A stretch of DNA of 64,000 bases, from assembly GCF_900116535.1 (NCBI RefSeq), contig NZ_FPAU01000003.1:250403-314402 (forward strand), read 5' to 3'. The stretch comes from Kosakonia arachidis. GTDB taxonomy: Bacteria; Pseudomonadota; Gammaproteobacteria; Enterobacterales; Enterobacteriaceae. The notes beneath the pieces are model-generated. The model made no database searches. It was not told the DNA's origin and worked only from the letters and a program-made list of their open reading frames with translations. Positions 56,539 through 64,000 of the stretch are shown here, in pieces (the first letter of the stretch is position 1; the number at the start of each line of letters is the position of its first letter). Position numbers and translations under genes: made by a program.

Positions 56539-57611
56539 TCAAAATTTATTGATTAAGCTATTCCAGCTTTCTAACCTGATGGGCGGACTAGATGTAAACT
56601 CAACATTATGTCGTTGTTTGCTTTCTTCAAGATCATTATTAGAGAGACCAGCAATAACAACACTTCTGATGTTTATATCTTTATCAGGATCAACGCTTAA
56701 TTTACCTCTTGGTCCAATTAATGCATTTGAGAAGCCAGTCCCAGTTTCGACCTGCTCCCTTACCTCATGAAAGTATTTTCTATATTTTTTATAATCTCTA
56801 TAAATAACACTAATTCTCTCTCTAACTTGTTGTATTGCCTCATTTGTTTTTTGTGATAGATTGCCGTATCCAGATTGATTCATAAGATTAAAGTTAGCAC
56901 CCTTGATCTCTATGAAAGTAACGTCCATTCGTGAACGGCCGGAAAGAATAACATAATCAACAAAGCCATTAGCAATTTGTAATTCTGGTAAAACAATGTA
57001 CTCCTCTTTTGGATTAGCATAAAAACTAGCGAAAAAAGATAAATCCTTCTTTAGGAACTCTGCTATTTCACGTTCGGTTGGATTAGTTTCAATAAAATTA
57101 GCGATTTCTGTTTTTAATATAGAGCGCTCTTTTATTAGTAATCTTTTAGTGATTATGCTGCTATCTTCAACATAAGATTTTTTAGTATAGGGATAAAGTT
57201 GCTGACGAAGATATTCTATTTTTTTAAAAGCCTTTTATTTTTTAATGTACTATCTAATAACTCTTCATGGGAACAGCCAAGCATTATTTGTGTTTTTTTC
57301 AGTGTTGTTTTCACCCAATTAGGCGAATTGTTATGGCCAAATGTTACAATGTCAAAACTTCCATAGCCAGAAAAGCCTTCTTCATAATGTTCAATAATTA
57401 TAGTGTCATTGTCGATAAATCCCTCATCTATTAGCTGCTTACGGATGTATTCCACGGAGTTGGTTACACTCGTCGGGCTTTGATCATCGAGATCCGTTAG
57501 TAATGAAAATTGAATGCCCTCATGCAAAAATATCCTAACTCGGCATATTGAATATTCATGTGAATAATCGTTTGGCTTAAATTTGAAAATAAAATCACTT
57601 ACTTTCATCAT
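56539..57611 (-). pseudogene. Shedu-like (DUF4263) nuclease gene split by a -1 shift
   Basis: Two adjoining frames: 57611-57216 (131 residues, MMKVSDFIFKF...RLLKK, stop TAG) and, one base back, a frame that runs without break to 56539. Joined at CTT TTA AAA they give 357 residues. The C-terminal half has PD-(D/E)XK features: Asp219 in FVDYVIL, Glu235 and Lys237 in TFIEIKGAN, and NEAIQQVRERI after it, the pattern of the Shedu anti-phage nuclease. The junction is a T TTA AAA heptamer followed by AAA TAG, so either a homopolymer mutation or programmed -1 frameshifting is possible. It lies 32 bases after hsdR, same strand, in A/T-rich DNA. Confidence 0.72.
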
Positions 57612-57643
57612 ATTTCCTTATACAACAATTTTTTTAAATTCCG

Positions 57644-60600
57644 TTACATCGTCCAGTGATTCGAAATAACTTCCGCTTGTTTTAATATTAACTCCACCGC
57701 CCCCGGCATTTTATCGGGTGGATACTTATACCGACGCAGAGTCTGGCGAACCAGGATACGCAATCTCGCACGCACGCTTTCGCGCACTTGCCAGTCCACG
57801 GTTGTGGATTGCCGTAGCTTCAGTGTCACTTCTATCGCCAGTTTCTTAAGTACCTCATCCCCCAACTCACTAACGGCGCTTTCGTTTTCTGCCAGTGCGT
57901 CGTAGAAGGCGATCTCGTCAGGATTCAGGCCAAGCGCATCATCACGCGCCATTGCGGACTGAAAATCCTTCGCCATCTGGATCAGCTCTTCAATCACCTG
58001 CGCCGTCTCAATAGCCCGGTTATTGTATTTAATCAACACCGCCTGAAGACGTTCAGAATACTTCTTCTCCTGCACTACGTTATTTTTAGTGCGGGACTGG
58101 ATACCATCATTAATCAGTTTTTCCAGCAATTCTACCGCCAGGTTGCGATATGGCATATCGTGGACTTCTTGCAAAAACTCATCCGAAAGTAAACCAATAT
58201 TAGGTTTATCCAATCCTGCTAGCGTAAAAATATCATCCACGCCGTTAGCAATTACGGCATTATCCAGAATCTGTTTCAGCGCGGAGTTCTTCTCGGCCTG
58301 GCTTATTTTTTTGTCCACGCTGGTAAATTTGCTGATAGCGGCCTTCACCGCAGACAAGAAAGCAATCTCCAGTTTATAAGGCTGCGCCGCATCCAGCGTA
58401 CAGCAAAGCGACCAGGCTTTAGTAATTGCCAGTACGTTATCAAGAAAACGCTTCTTACCGTCCTCAAGGCCGAGCACGTAGTTTGCAACAGGCACCAACA
58501 GCTTTTGTGCGTGAGCTTCAAAGCCGGTGTAGTCAAAACCTGCTGACGTTGCTGTTTTGGCAAACATACCGTGGATGATATCCAACTTTTCCAGCATGAT
58601 TGCCAGCGCTTCTTCTGCGTTGATGGTCGCATCACCTTTACCGTTTGCATCGGTGTAGGTTTTCAGCGCCAGTTTCAGTTCATTGGCGATTCCGATGTAA
58701 TCAACCACCAGCCCGCCGGGTTTATCTTTGAATACCCGGTTGACGCGGGCAATGGCCTGCATCAGGTTATGGCCGCGCATCGGCTTGTCGATATACATGG
58801 TGTGACAGCAGGGGGCGTCGAAGCCGGTCAGCCACATATCACGCACGATCACCAACTTCAGCGGGTCGTTCACATTCTTGAAACGGGACTCCAGCCGTTT
58901 TTTAGTTCGCTTGTTGTAGATATGCGGTTGCAGCATTGCTTTGTCGGACGCTGTACCGGTCATCACGATTTTGATTTGTCCTTTTTCAGGATCGACATCG
59001 TGCCACTCCGGACGTAGCGCAATAATTTCATCGTAAAGATGGACGCAGATTTCACGGCTCATCGCGACAATCATCGCCTTGCCGTCCATGACGGTATTGC
59101 GCTTCTCAAAGTGAGAAATCAGATCGGCGGCAACCTGCTGGAGACGAGGTTTAGCACCAACCAGTTTCTCCAGACGGCTCCATTCACCTTTGGTTTTTTC
59201 ACGCAGGTCCAGTTCATCATCTTCAATCAGTTCATCAACCTGATCGGAGAGTGCCGCCAGTTCTTCATGATTGAGATCGAGTTTCGCCAGCCGGGATTCG
59301 TAGTGAATAGGCACCGTTGCGCCATCGTCCACCGCATCCTGAATATCGTAAATCGAGACGTAATCGCCAAATACAGCGCGGGTATCGCGATCCTCTGCCG
59401 AAACCGGCGTTCCAGTGAATCCCAAAAACGAGGCGTTAGGCAGCGCGTCACGCATATGTTTAGCGTAACCGTATTTATAGACGCCAGTTTCCCGGTCCAG
59501 GTTGGCTTTCATGCCGTACTGGCTGCGGTGCGCTTCATCGGAAATAACAACGATGTTGCTGCGCCCATTGAGAACCGGATGGGCGTTTTCCCCTTCCTCC
59601 GGGGAGAACTTCTGCACAGTGGTAAAGATAATGCCGCCAGCATCGCGGGTTGCAAGCAGTTCACGCAGTGCTTCGCGATCATCCGCCTGCACTGGCATCT
59701 GTTTGAGCAGTTCCTGCGCCTGACAGAAGGTGCCGTAAAGCTGACCGTCCAGATCGTTACGATCGGTCACGACCACAATCGTCGGGTTGCCCATCTCCGG
59801 CTGTTGCAACAATTTGCCGACGTAGCAACACATGGAGATACTTTTACCGGAACCCTGCGTATGCCAGACCACACCTGCTTTCTTACTGCCCGGCTGAATG
59901 TTGCTGTGCAGCGCCAGTTGCTTACCTGTAGCAGCGACGATTGTCGCCTGCACCGCCTCACGCACCGCGTGGAACTGGTGATAACCGGCTATTTTTTTAA
60001 TCAGCCTTTCATCGTTGTTTTCGAACAGAACGAAGTAACGGATATAGTCGAGCAGTTGTTCCTGGTTAAAGAACCCCCGTACCATAGTTTCCAGTTGCCA
60101 TTCCAGCAGGGGCTTATCATTTTCATTGCTGATGGTCTTCCACGGCATAAAACGCTCTTCCGTGGCCGTCAGGGATCCCACACGAGCCAGATAACCATCG
60201 CTGACAATCAGCGCTTCATTGCATATAAACAGATCGCGAATTTCATCTTTATAGGTCTGTAACTGGTGGTAGGCATCCCAGATATCTACCTTGTCGTCGA
60301 TGGGGCTTTTCAGTTCCAAAACCGCCAGCGGCAGCCCGTTAATAAAGCAGATGATATCCGGGCGACGAGGCTGTTTCGTTCCGCTGATGGTCATTTGATT
60401 GACCACCATAAAACGGTTGTTTTGCGGCTGGTTAAAATCTACCAGCAGGGCGTGATCGTGGATAAGCTCTTCGTCGCGACGATACTGAACCGGAACACCT
60501 TCCAATAACCAATGATGAAAGGCTTTGTTACTAGCAATCAGATCCGGGCTTTCAGCGCGGGTAATACGGGAGATAACCTGTTCGAAGACGTCTGAAGGCA

Positions 60601-60775
60601 GGTGTGGGTTAAGTTTTTGCAGGCAGGAGGTTAACACGGGCGTCAGGAATACATCATGATAGTTGGCGCGTTGTGGGTTACTGCCATCAGGGGCAATATC
60701 CGGCCCGTGATGAATTTCCCAGCCTTGATCTGCAAACCAGCCCAGGCATAATGTTTCAAGTGTAGACTCGTTCAT
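57644..60775 (-). CDS. hsdR: Type I restriction endonuclease subunit R
   Basis: 1043 residues. Order: N-terminal PD-(D/E)XK nuclease (RRPDIICFINGLPLAVLELKSP, about residues 137-158), two RecA-like translocase domains with Walker A TQGSGKS (about 309), Walker B DEAHRSQYG (about 415) and GFTGTPV (about 456), and a helical C-terminal domain (DWQVRESVRARLRILVR, residues 994-1010) that in this family docks on the methyltransferase. The start directly abuts the FRG gene stop (TAAATG). GC content is visibly higher than in the FRG and hsdS genes. Confidence 0.96.
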   Translation of the reverse strand: MNESTLETLCLGWFADQGWEIHHGPDIAPDGSNPQRANYHDVFLTPVLTSCLQKLNPHLPSDVFEQVISRITRAESPDLIASNKAFHHWLLEGVPVQYRRDEELIHDHALLVDFNQPQNNRFMVVNQMTISGTKQPRRPDIICFINGLPLAVLELKSPIDDKVDIWDAYHQLQTYKDEIRDLFICNEALIVSDGYLARVGSLTATEERFMPWKTISNENDKPLLEWQLETMVRGFFNQEQLLDYIRYFVLFENNDERLIKKIAGYHQFHAVREAVQATIVAATGKQLALHSNIQPGSKKAGVVWHTQGSGKSISMCCYVGKLLQQPEMGNPTIVVVTDRNDLDGQLYGTFCQAQELLKQMPVQADDREALRELLATRDAGGIIFTTVQKFSPEEGENAHPVLNGRSNIVVISDEAHRSQYGMKANLDRETGVYKYGYAKHMRDALPNASFLGFTGTPVSAEDRDTRAVFGDYVSIYDIQDAVDDGATVPIHYESRLAKLDLNHEELAALSDQVDELIEDDELDLREKTKGEWSRLEKLVGAKPRLQQVAADLISHFEKRNTVMDGKAMIVAMSREICVHLYDEIIALRPEWHDVDPEKGQIKIVMTGTASDKAMLQPHIYNKRTKKRLESRFKNVNDPLKLVIVRDMWLTGFDAPCCHTMYIDKPMRGHNLMQAIARVNRVFKDKPGGLVVDYIGIANELKLALKTYTDANGKGDATINAEEALAIMLEKLDIIHGMFAKTATSAGFDYTGFEAHAQKLLVPVANYVLGLEDGKKRFLDNVLAITKAWSLCCTLDAAQPYKLEIAFLSAVKAAISKFTSVDKKISQAEKNSALKQILDNAVIANGVDDIFTLAGLDKPNIGLLSDEFLQEVHDMPYRNLAVELLEKLINDGIQSRTKNNVVQEKKYSERLQAVLIKYNNRAIETAQVIEELIQMAKDFQSAMARDDALGLNPDEIAFYDALAENESAVSELGDEVLKKLAIEVTLKLRQSTTVDWQVRESVRARLRILVRQTLRRYKYPPDKMPGAVELILKQAEVISNHWTM

Positions 60776-62014
60776 TTATGCCTCCTTGTCATCACTATCT
60801 TCAATAGAAAGTATATTTTTAATAACATACTCACGTGCTGACTCTGGATAACCTGCTTTTCTCAATATGATTCTTGTTTTTGCAAGCATACTTTCTTTCA
60901 ATGAGTCACGCTCTTGCCAGTCTATTAATTTACCTTTTGCAAGAGTGTTGGCTATTTCATTAGCCATAAACTCTAATTTCTTAACGTCAATGCTGTTGGC
61001 TTCAGTCGGTGTTAATAATAGATCCATTATTGAGTTGGACGCACGGATTTTCGAACTGTTACTTTCAAATGAGATTGGTGTTGTTTCTTGGTGGAAATCT
61101 GCAGATTCAGAAACCTCTATCTTTTCTGATTTATTTTTTTCAATTTCAGCAATGAATACATTACAATAATCCGCAGCACCAATCAAGTCAGGGAAAAGGC
61201 TGGCGTGATGTACGTTCATACGGCGAAGATATTTTAAACACTCGCCTTGATTTTCATTTTTTATATAAATTTTGCAGATGTATTTAGCCAAAATATAGGC
61301 TTCTTCATCCTCTGATGCATTTGAAAAATCATCACCGTGAACCTCTTCATTACTTAATATTTCGGCCAGTTTATTTTCAATGGTTGCATCATGTGGCGAA
61401 TAAGTAAACAACCCCGCTTGGCTTACTAATCGGCCATGATCATCTTTTTTTGGTTCAAATAACCTGATATCTTGGCAAATTTCTTCATCAACTATAAATG
61501 TTTTGTTTAAAACATAAATCGAGCGATATGGGTTGTCATCTTCTTCAATTTGGTCTTCTTTGCAAAAGGCGAAAAAAAGGGCAACATATGGAGAGTATGT
61601 CCAATCCAATAAAGGTGTCATTAAACCATGGTGCTGACCAATAGACCACAATTCATCATCTTCTGGACCATCATCCAGCAAACTATGATCCTTTATTCTT
61701 CCCCTAATGGCTTTTCTAAAAAGAATTAATTGCCGCTCTGCAAGTTCTTTAGTGACAATTCCATTTGATGTAACTCTTCCCAATGTTGGTGTCATGCCCC
61801 AATCGAAACGTCTATGACCTCGAAAAACTAGTTGTATATCATTTTGATTAAAAAAATCACTTTCTAATAAATTAGTAAAATCATGCCAATCATCAATCCT
61901 AGTTACAGGAATTCGGCCACTAAATTTATCAGCAGTAATAACAAAACTCTGCTTAGGTAAAGTGCTTTCCCATTTTGGGATTTTGTTCCAGTAATTATCT
62001 GGTATTTTACTCAT
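60776..62014 (-). CDS. FRG-domain protein with HsdR-like C-terminal segment
   Basis: 412 residues. FRG domain at about 40-290: VFRGHRRFDWGMTPTLGR carries the name-giving Phe-Arg-Gly, and GQHHGLMTPLLDWTYSPYVALFFAF is the second conserved block. Its biochemical role is unknown. The last ~60 residues (from 350) align without gaps to HsdR from 979: DWQERDS versus DWQVRES and LRKAGYP versus LRRYKYP, about 15 identities in 53 by eye. It sits one base after hsdS and immediately before hsdR, so it is an integral operon member. A/T-rich. Confidence 0.88.
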   Translation of the reverse strand: MSKIPDNYWNKIPKWESTLPKQSFVITADKFSGRIPVTRIDDWHDFTNLLESDFFNQNDIQLVFRGHRRFDWGMTPTLGRVTSNGIVTKELAERQLILFRKAIRGRIKDHSLLDDGPEDDELWSIGQHHGLMTPLLDWTYSPYVALFFAFCKEDQIEEDDNPYRSIYVLNKTFIVDEEICQDIRLFEPKKDDHGRLVSQAGLFTYSPHDATIENKLAEILSNEEVHGDDFSNASEDEEAYILAKYICKIYIKNENQGECLKYLRRMNVHHASLFPDLIGAADYCNVFIAEIEKNKSEKIEVSESADFHQETTPISFESNSSKIRASNSIMDLLLTPTEANSIDVKKLEFMANEIANTLAKGKLIDWQERDSLKESMLAKTRIILRKAGYPESAREYVIKNILSIEDSDDKEA

Positions 62015-62015
62015 T

Positions 62016-63365
62016 TCATGCCCCTTCCATAATTATTTTAGGAAAGAGAGATTGATTTGATAAATCAATTTCACCAGATATAAGCTTAGGAAGTAGAATA
62101 TCTCGAAGTTGCTCTAGCGATTTGTTTTGTAATGAAATATTTTTCTTACAATCGAACAAGTTTTTGACGAAGCCATGAAAAGCTGATATCAGCTTTTCAC
62201 TGTCTCTATCTTCAACAGGAATAGTACATGGAGTAGCTAGTACAATATCAGAATTTACTGCTGGATATGCGCCACCATCGGCTAAATGAGCTAATCGCTC
62301 AATATTATCTTTAGAAGTAGCACAGATGTATATAAAGGTACTGAAATGATTTTTTTTCGGTGTCAATACCGCAAAACCAGTGCTTCCGGTTAAATTATCT
62401 TCATCAATGAAAGCATAGGAACCGTTTCCTGGCCTAACAGTTCCTACGATAGTGTCGCCTGACTTCAATTTTCTACGAGCACGACTTGGCGCATCAGCAA
62501 ATAAAAACTCTTCTGTAGAGTGAATAACTCCCCATTTTGTGTTGGCCAAATCAACATAATTTAATGATTCTGGTGCATTTTTCTTAGACCAAGATAAAGT
62601 ATTAAGTAATGCAAGACTCGATAAGTCTGTATTAATCCATCCGACAGGAATATCGCCAAGCTTGCTCTTCAGCATTTCAGCCGGGAATAACTCAGCCAGA
62701 GCTCTAAGTTCAGCATATTTTCCTGGCTGCTCTCGCTCAAAATCGGCCAAGTAAACAGCGTCTTTTCCAGAGATTACCGTCATGGCCGCAAGTGTTGCCT
62801 CTTCCTGCGTACCCGCGGCCTCTAATACGGCTATTTTTGCTTTTACCGGTTCAAAATCAACAAACCAAGACTTGAACAGAGCTTGCGCCATTTGTTCAAG
62901 TGTTAAGTTCATTCTTCTGTTGACAGATATTTTATCCTCTAATTTTTTTAATACAGATGCGATTTTTTCTTGTTCATGTTTTGATTTTGGTACAGTGATA
63001 CTGGCCATATGAACATGATTTCTGTTAATTCCGGGAACAGCAGCTTTATCACTAAAAGAATGAAAATTAATTGTCTGTAATAAGTAATAGATAAATAGTG
63101 GCGAATTACCTTTAAAATCATCAACATACAGAGTGGTATTCAGAGGCCAGAAATTTTCAGGTATATAGAACACTTCACCTATGGTGCCGTATCGGCCGGT
63201 TACCACACCAGGGCCTTCTATCATGGAAACATTATGCGATCCAGAATAACCAGAAGATGAAATAACAGGAACAGTCCCATCTTTACGTTTTGCTTTTGGT
63301 AGATCATATCCACGTTTAAGGTTTATAAAATCACCTAATGTGGTCTCAATCCATTCAAAACTCAT
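62016..63365 (-). CDS. hsdS: Type I restriction-modification specificity subunit S
   Basis: 449 residues with two target-recognition domains: residues ~1-150 (MSFEWIETTLGDFINLKRGYDLP, VPVISSSGYSG) and ~235-400 (LGDIPVGWINTDLSSLALL, ...LKSGDTIVGTVRPGNGS). They are separated by the conserved helix HEQEKIASVLKKLEDKI and MNLTLEQMAQALFKSWFVDFEPVKAK, and a second conserved helix near the C terminus. The split target type cannot be read. Start overlaps the hsdM end by 11 bases. Confidence 0.95.
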   Translation of the reverse strand: MSFEWIETTLGDFINLKRGYDLPKAKRKDGTVPVISSSGYSGSHNVSMIEGPGVVTGRYGTIGEVFYIPENFWPLNTTLYVDDFKGNSPLFIYYLLQTINFHSFSDKAAVPGINRNHVHMASITVPKSKHEQEKIASVLKKLEDKISVNRRMNLTLEQMAQALFKSWFVDFEPVKAKIAVLEAAGTQEEATLAAMTVISGKDAVYLADFEREQPGKYAELRALAELFPAEMLKSKLGDIPVGWINTDLSSLALLNTLSWSKKNAPESLNYVDLANTKWGVIHSTEEFLFADAPSRARRKLKSGDTIVGTVRPGNGSYAFIDEDNLTGSTGFAVLTPKKNHFSTFIYICATSKDNIERLAHLADGGAYPAVNSDIVLATPCTIPVEDRDSEKLISAFHGFVKNLFDCKKNISLQNKSLEQLRDILLPKLISGEIDLSNQSLFPKIIMEGA

Positions 63366-64000
63366 AACCCAGCCCCCTCAGATTCGCCTTAATCTGTTTC
63401 TCTAGCTCAGCACTTTCTGCAAATTGCTCTTTAAGCTGGCCGGTTAACCATGTCATTTTTTCGGCAAACGGTTCATCATCTCCTTCCTGCTCGGCAGCTC
63501 CGACATAACGCCCTGGTGTAAGAACAAACCCTTTTTTCTTTATATCATCCAGCGTGGCTACATAGCAGAAACCAGCTTCATCTTCATAATTTTTATCAGT
63601 CTGCCAAGCATGGAAAGTATTGGTAATCTTTTTGATATCATCAGGCGTAAAATCACGCAATACACGATCTTTCATAAAGCCAATCTGGCGAGCATCAATA
63701 AATAGAACCTCACCTTTACGATGAGCCTTACCATTACCGCCTGATTTGTCTTTGGTCAGCAGCCAGATACAGGCCGGGATTTGGGTGTTGGTAAACAACT
63801 GTCCCGGTAAGGCCACCATACATTCCACCAGATCCGCCTCAATAATCGCCCGGCGAATTTCACCCTCACTGTTGGTATTGGAACTCATCGAACCGTTCGC
63901 CAGCAGCAGCGCCATAGAACCTTTCGGTGCCAGGTGGTGGATCATATGCTGCATCCAGGCAAAGTTGGCATTGCTCTGTGGTGGTGTACCGTACTGCCAG
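63355..64000 (-). CDS. hsdM: Type I restriction-modification methyltransferase subunit M, C-terminal part
   Basis: The last ~214 codons are in the window; the frame is open to the right edge (WQYGTPPQSNANFAWMQHMIHHL). This is the section just after the catalytic NPPF motif of N6-adenine methyltransferases, so that motif should lie just beyond the edge. MALLLANGSMSSN, VECMVALPGQLFTNTQIPACIWLLTKDK and the C-terminal helix LKEQFAESAELEKQIKANLRGLGYEF are typical HsdM. Confidence 0.95.
   Translation of the reverse strand, partial: WQYGTPPQSNANFAWMQHMIHHLAPKGSMALLLANGSMSSNTNSEGEIRRAIIEADLVECMVALPGQLFTNTQIPACIWLLTKDKSGGNGKAHRKGEVLFIDARQIGFMKDRVLRDFTPDDIKKITNTFHAWQTDKNYEDEAGFCYVATLDDIKKKGFVLTPGRYVGAAEQEGDDEPFAEKMTWLTGQLKEQFAESAELEKQIKANLRGLGYEF

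Noticed and set aside
59039-60262. 407-codon open frame antisense to hsdR
   Set aside because: Runs opposite the well-supported hsdR; low-complexity translation without family features, typical of a shadow frame in GC-balanced DNA.

Overview
The window is a stretch of enterobacterial chromosome. Gene order and near-identical proteins match the E. coli/Salmonella block fbp-mpl-yjgA-pmbA-cybC-nrdGD-treCBR-mgtA-ridA-pyrIB-yjgK-argI-rraB-yjgM-yjgN-valS-holC-pepA-lptFG-ahr-leuX. The extra genes (miaE, a DgaE/DgaF operon, a DUF2589/lysozyme cassette, a stand-alone dihydroxyacetone kinase) suggest a Kosakonia/Enterobacter/Klebsiella-type organism rather than E. coli; this is inferred from gene content only.

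Layout. 1-8.5 kb: end of a chemoreceptor, a DUF2569 membrane protein, fbp, mpl, a secreted DUF4432 sugar-epimerase-like protein, yjgA (darP), pmbA (tldE), cybC. 8.9-17.6 kb: one plus-strand operon encoding a small PRD protein, SFCGS, DUF4312, DUF4311, DUF4310, an amidohydrolase/deacetylase, a DgaE-type PLP ammonia-lyase, a DgaF-type KDPG aldolase, a secreted lactonase and a PRD/EIIB/EIIA regulator. It reads as an amino-sugar-acid catabolic pathway with an uncharacterised uptake system. 17.6-19.5 kb: divergent SDR and AraC regulator. 19.6-35 kb: anaerobic ribonucleotide reductase, trehalose uptake, mgtA with its mgtL leader, ridA, pyrBI with the pyrL attenuator, a fossil arcA::argR fusion, yjgK and argI with paired ARG boxes. 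35-47 kb: rraB, miaE, an unknown membrane protein, yjgM, yjgN, valS-holC, pepA, lptFG. 47-54 kb: dihydroxyacetone kinase, ahr, then a cassette of two DUF2589 proteins, a T4-type lysozyme, a secreted barnase-fold protein and two small membrane proteins, ending at a convergent LuxR-type response regulator.

54.6-64 kb is the start of a genomic island integrated at tRNA-Leu leuX: a P4-type integrase, then a minus-strand defence block reading hsdM (cut by the window edge)-hsdS-FRG protein-hsdR-Shedu-like nuclease. Two points stand out here. The FRG protein ends in a segment that aligns without gaps to the C-terminal domain of the neighbouring HsdR. The Shedu-like gene is split by a -1 shift exactly at a T TTA AAA heptamer.

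Three candidates for undescribed biology are the SFCGS/DUF4312/4311/4310 transporter operon, the DUF2589-lysozyme-barnase-holin-like cassette, and the type I restriction operon with an embedded FRG protein carrying an HsdR-like tail. Three ERIC repeats (one with an internal insertion), REP elements and several attenuators or operators are also marked. All family assignments are by recognition of sequence; no search was run.
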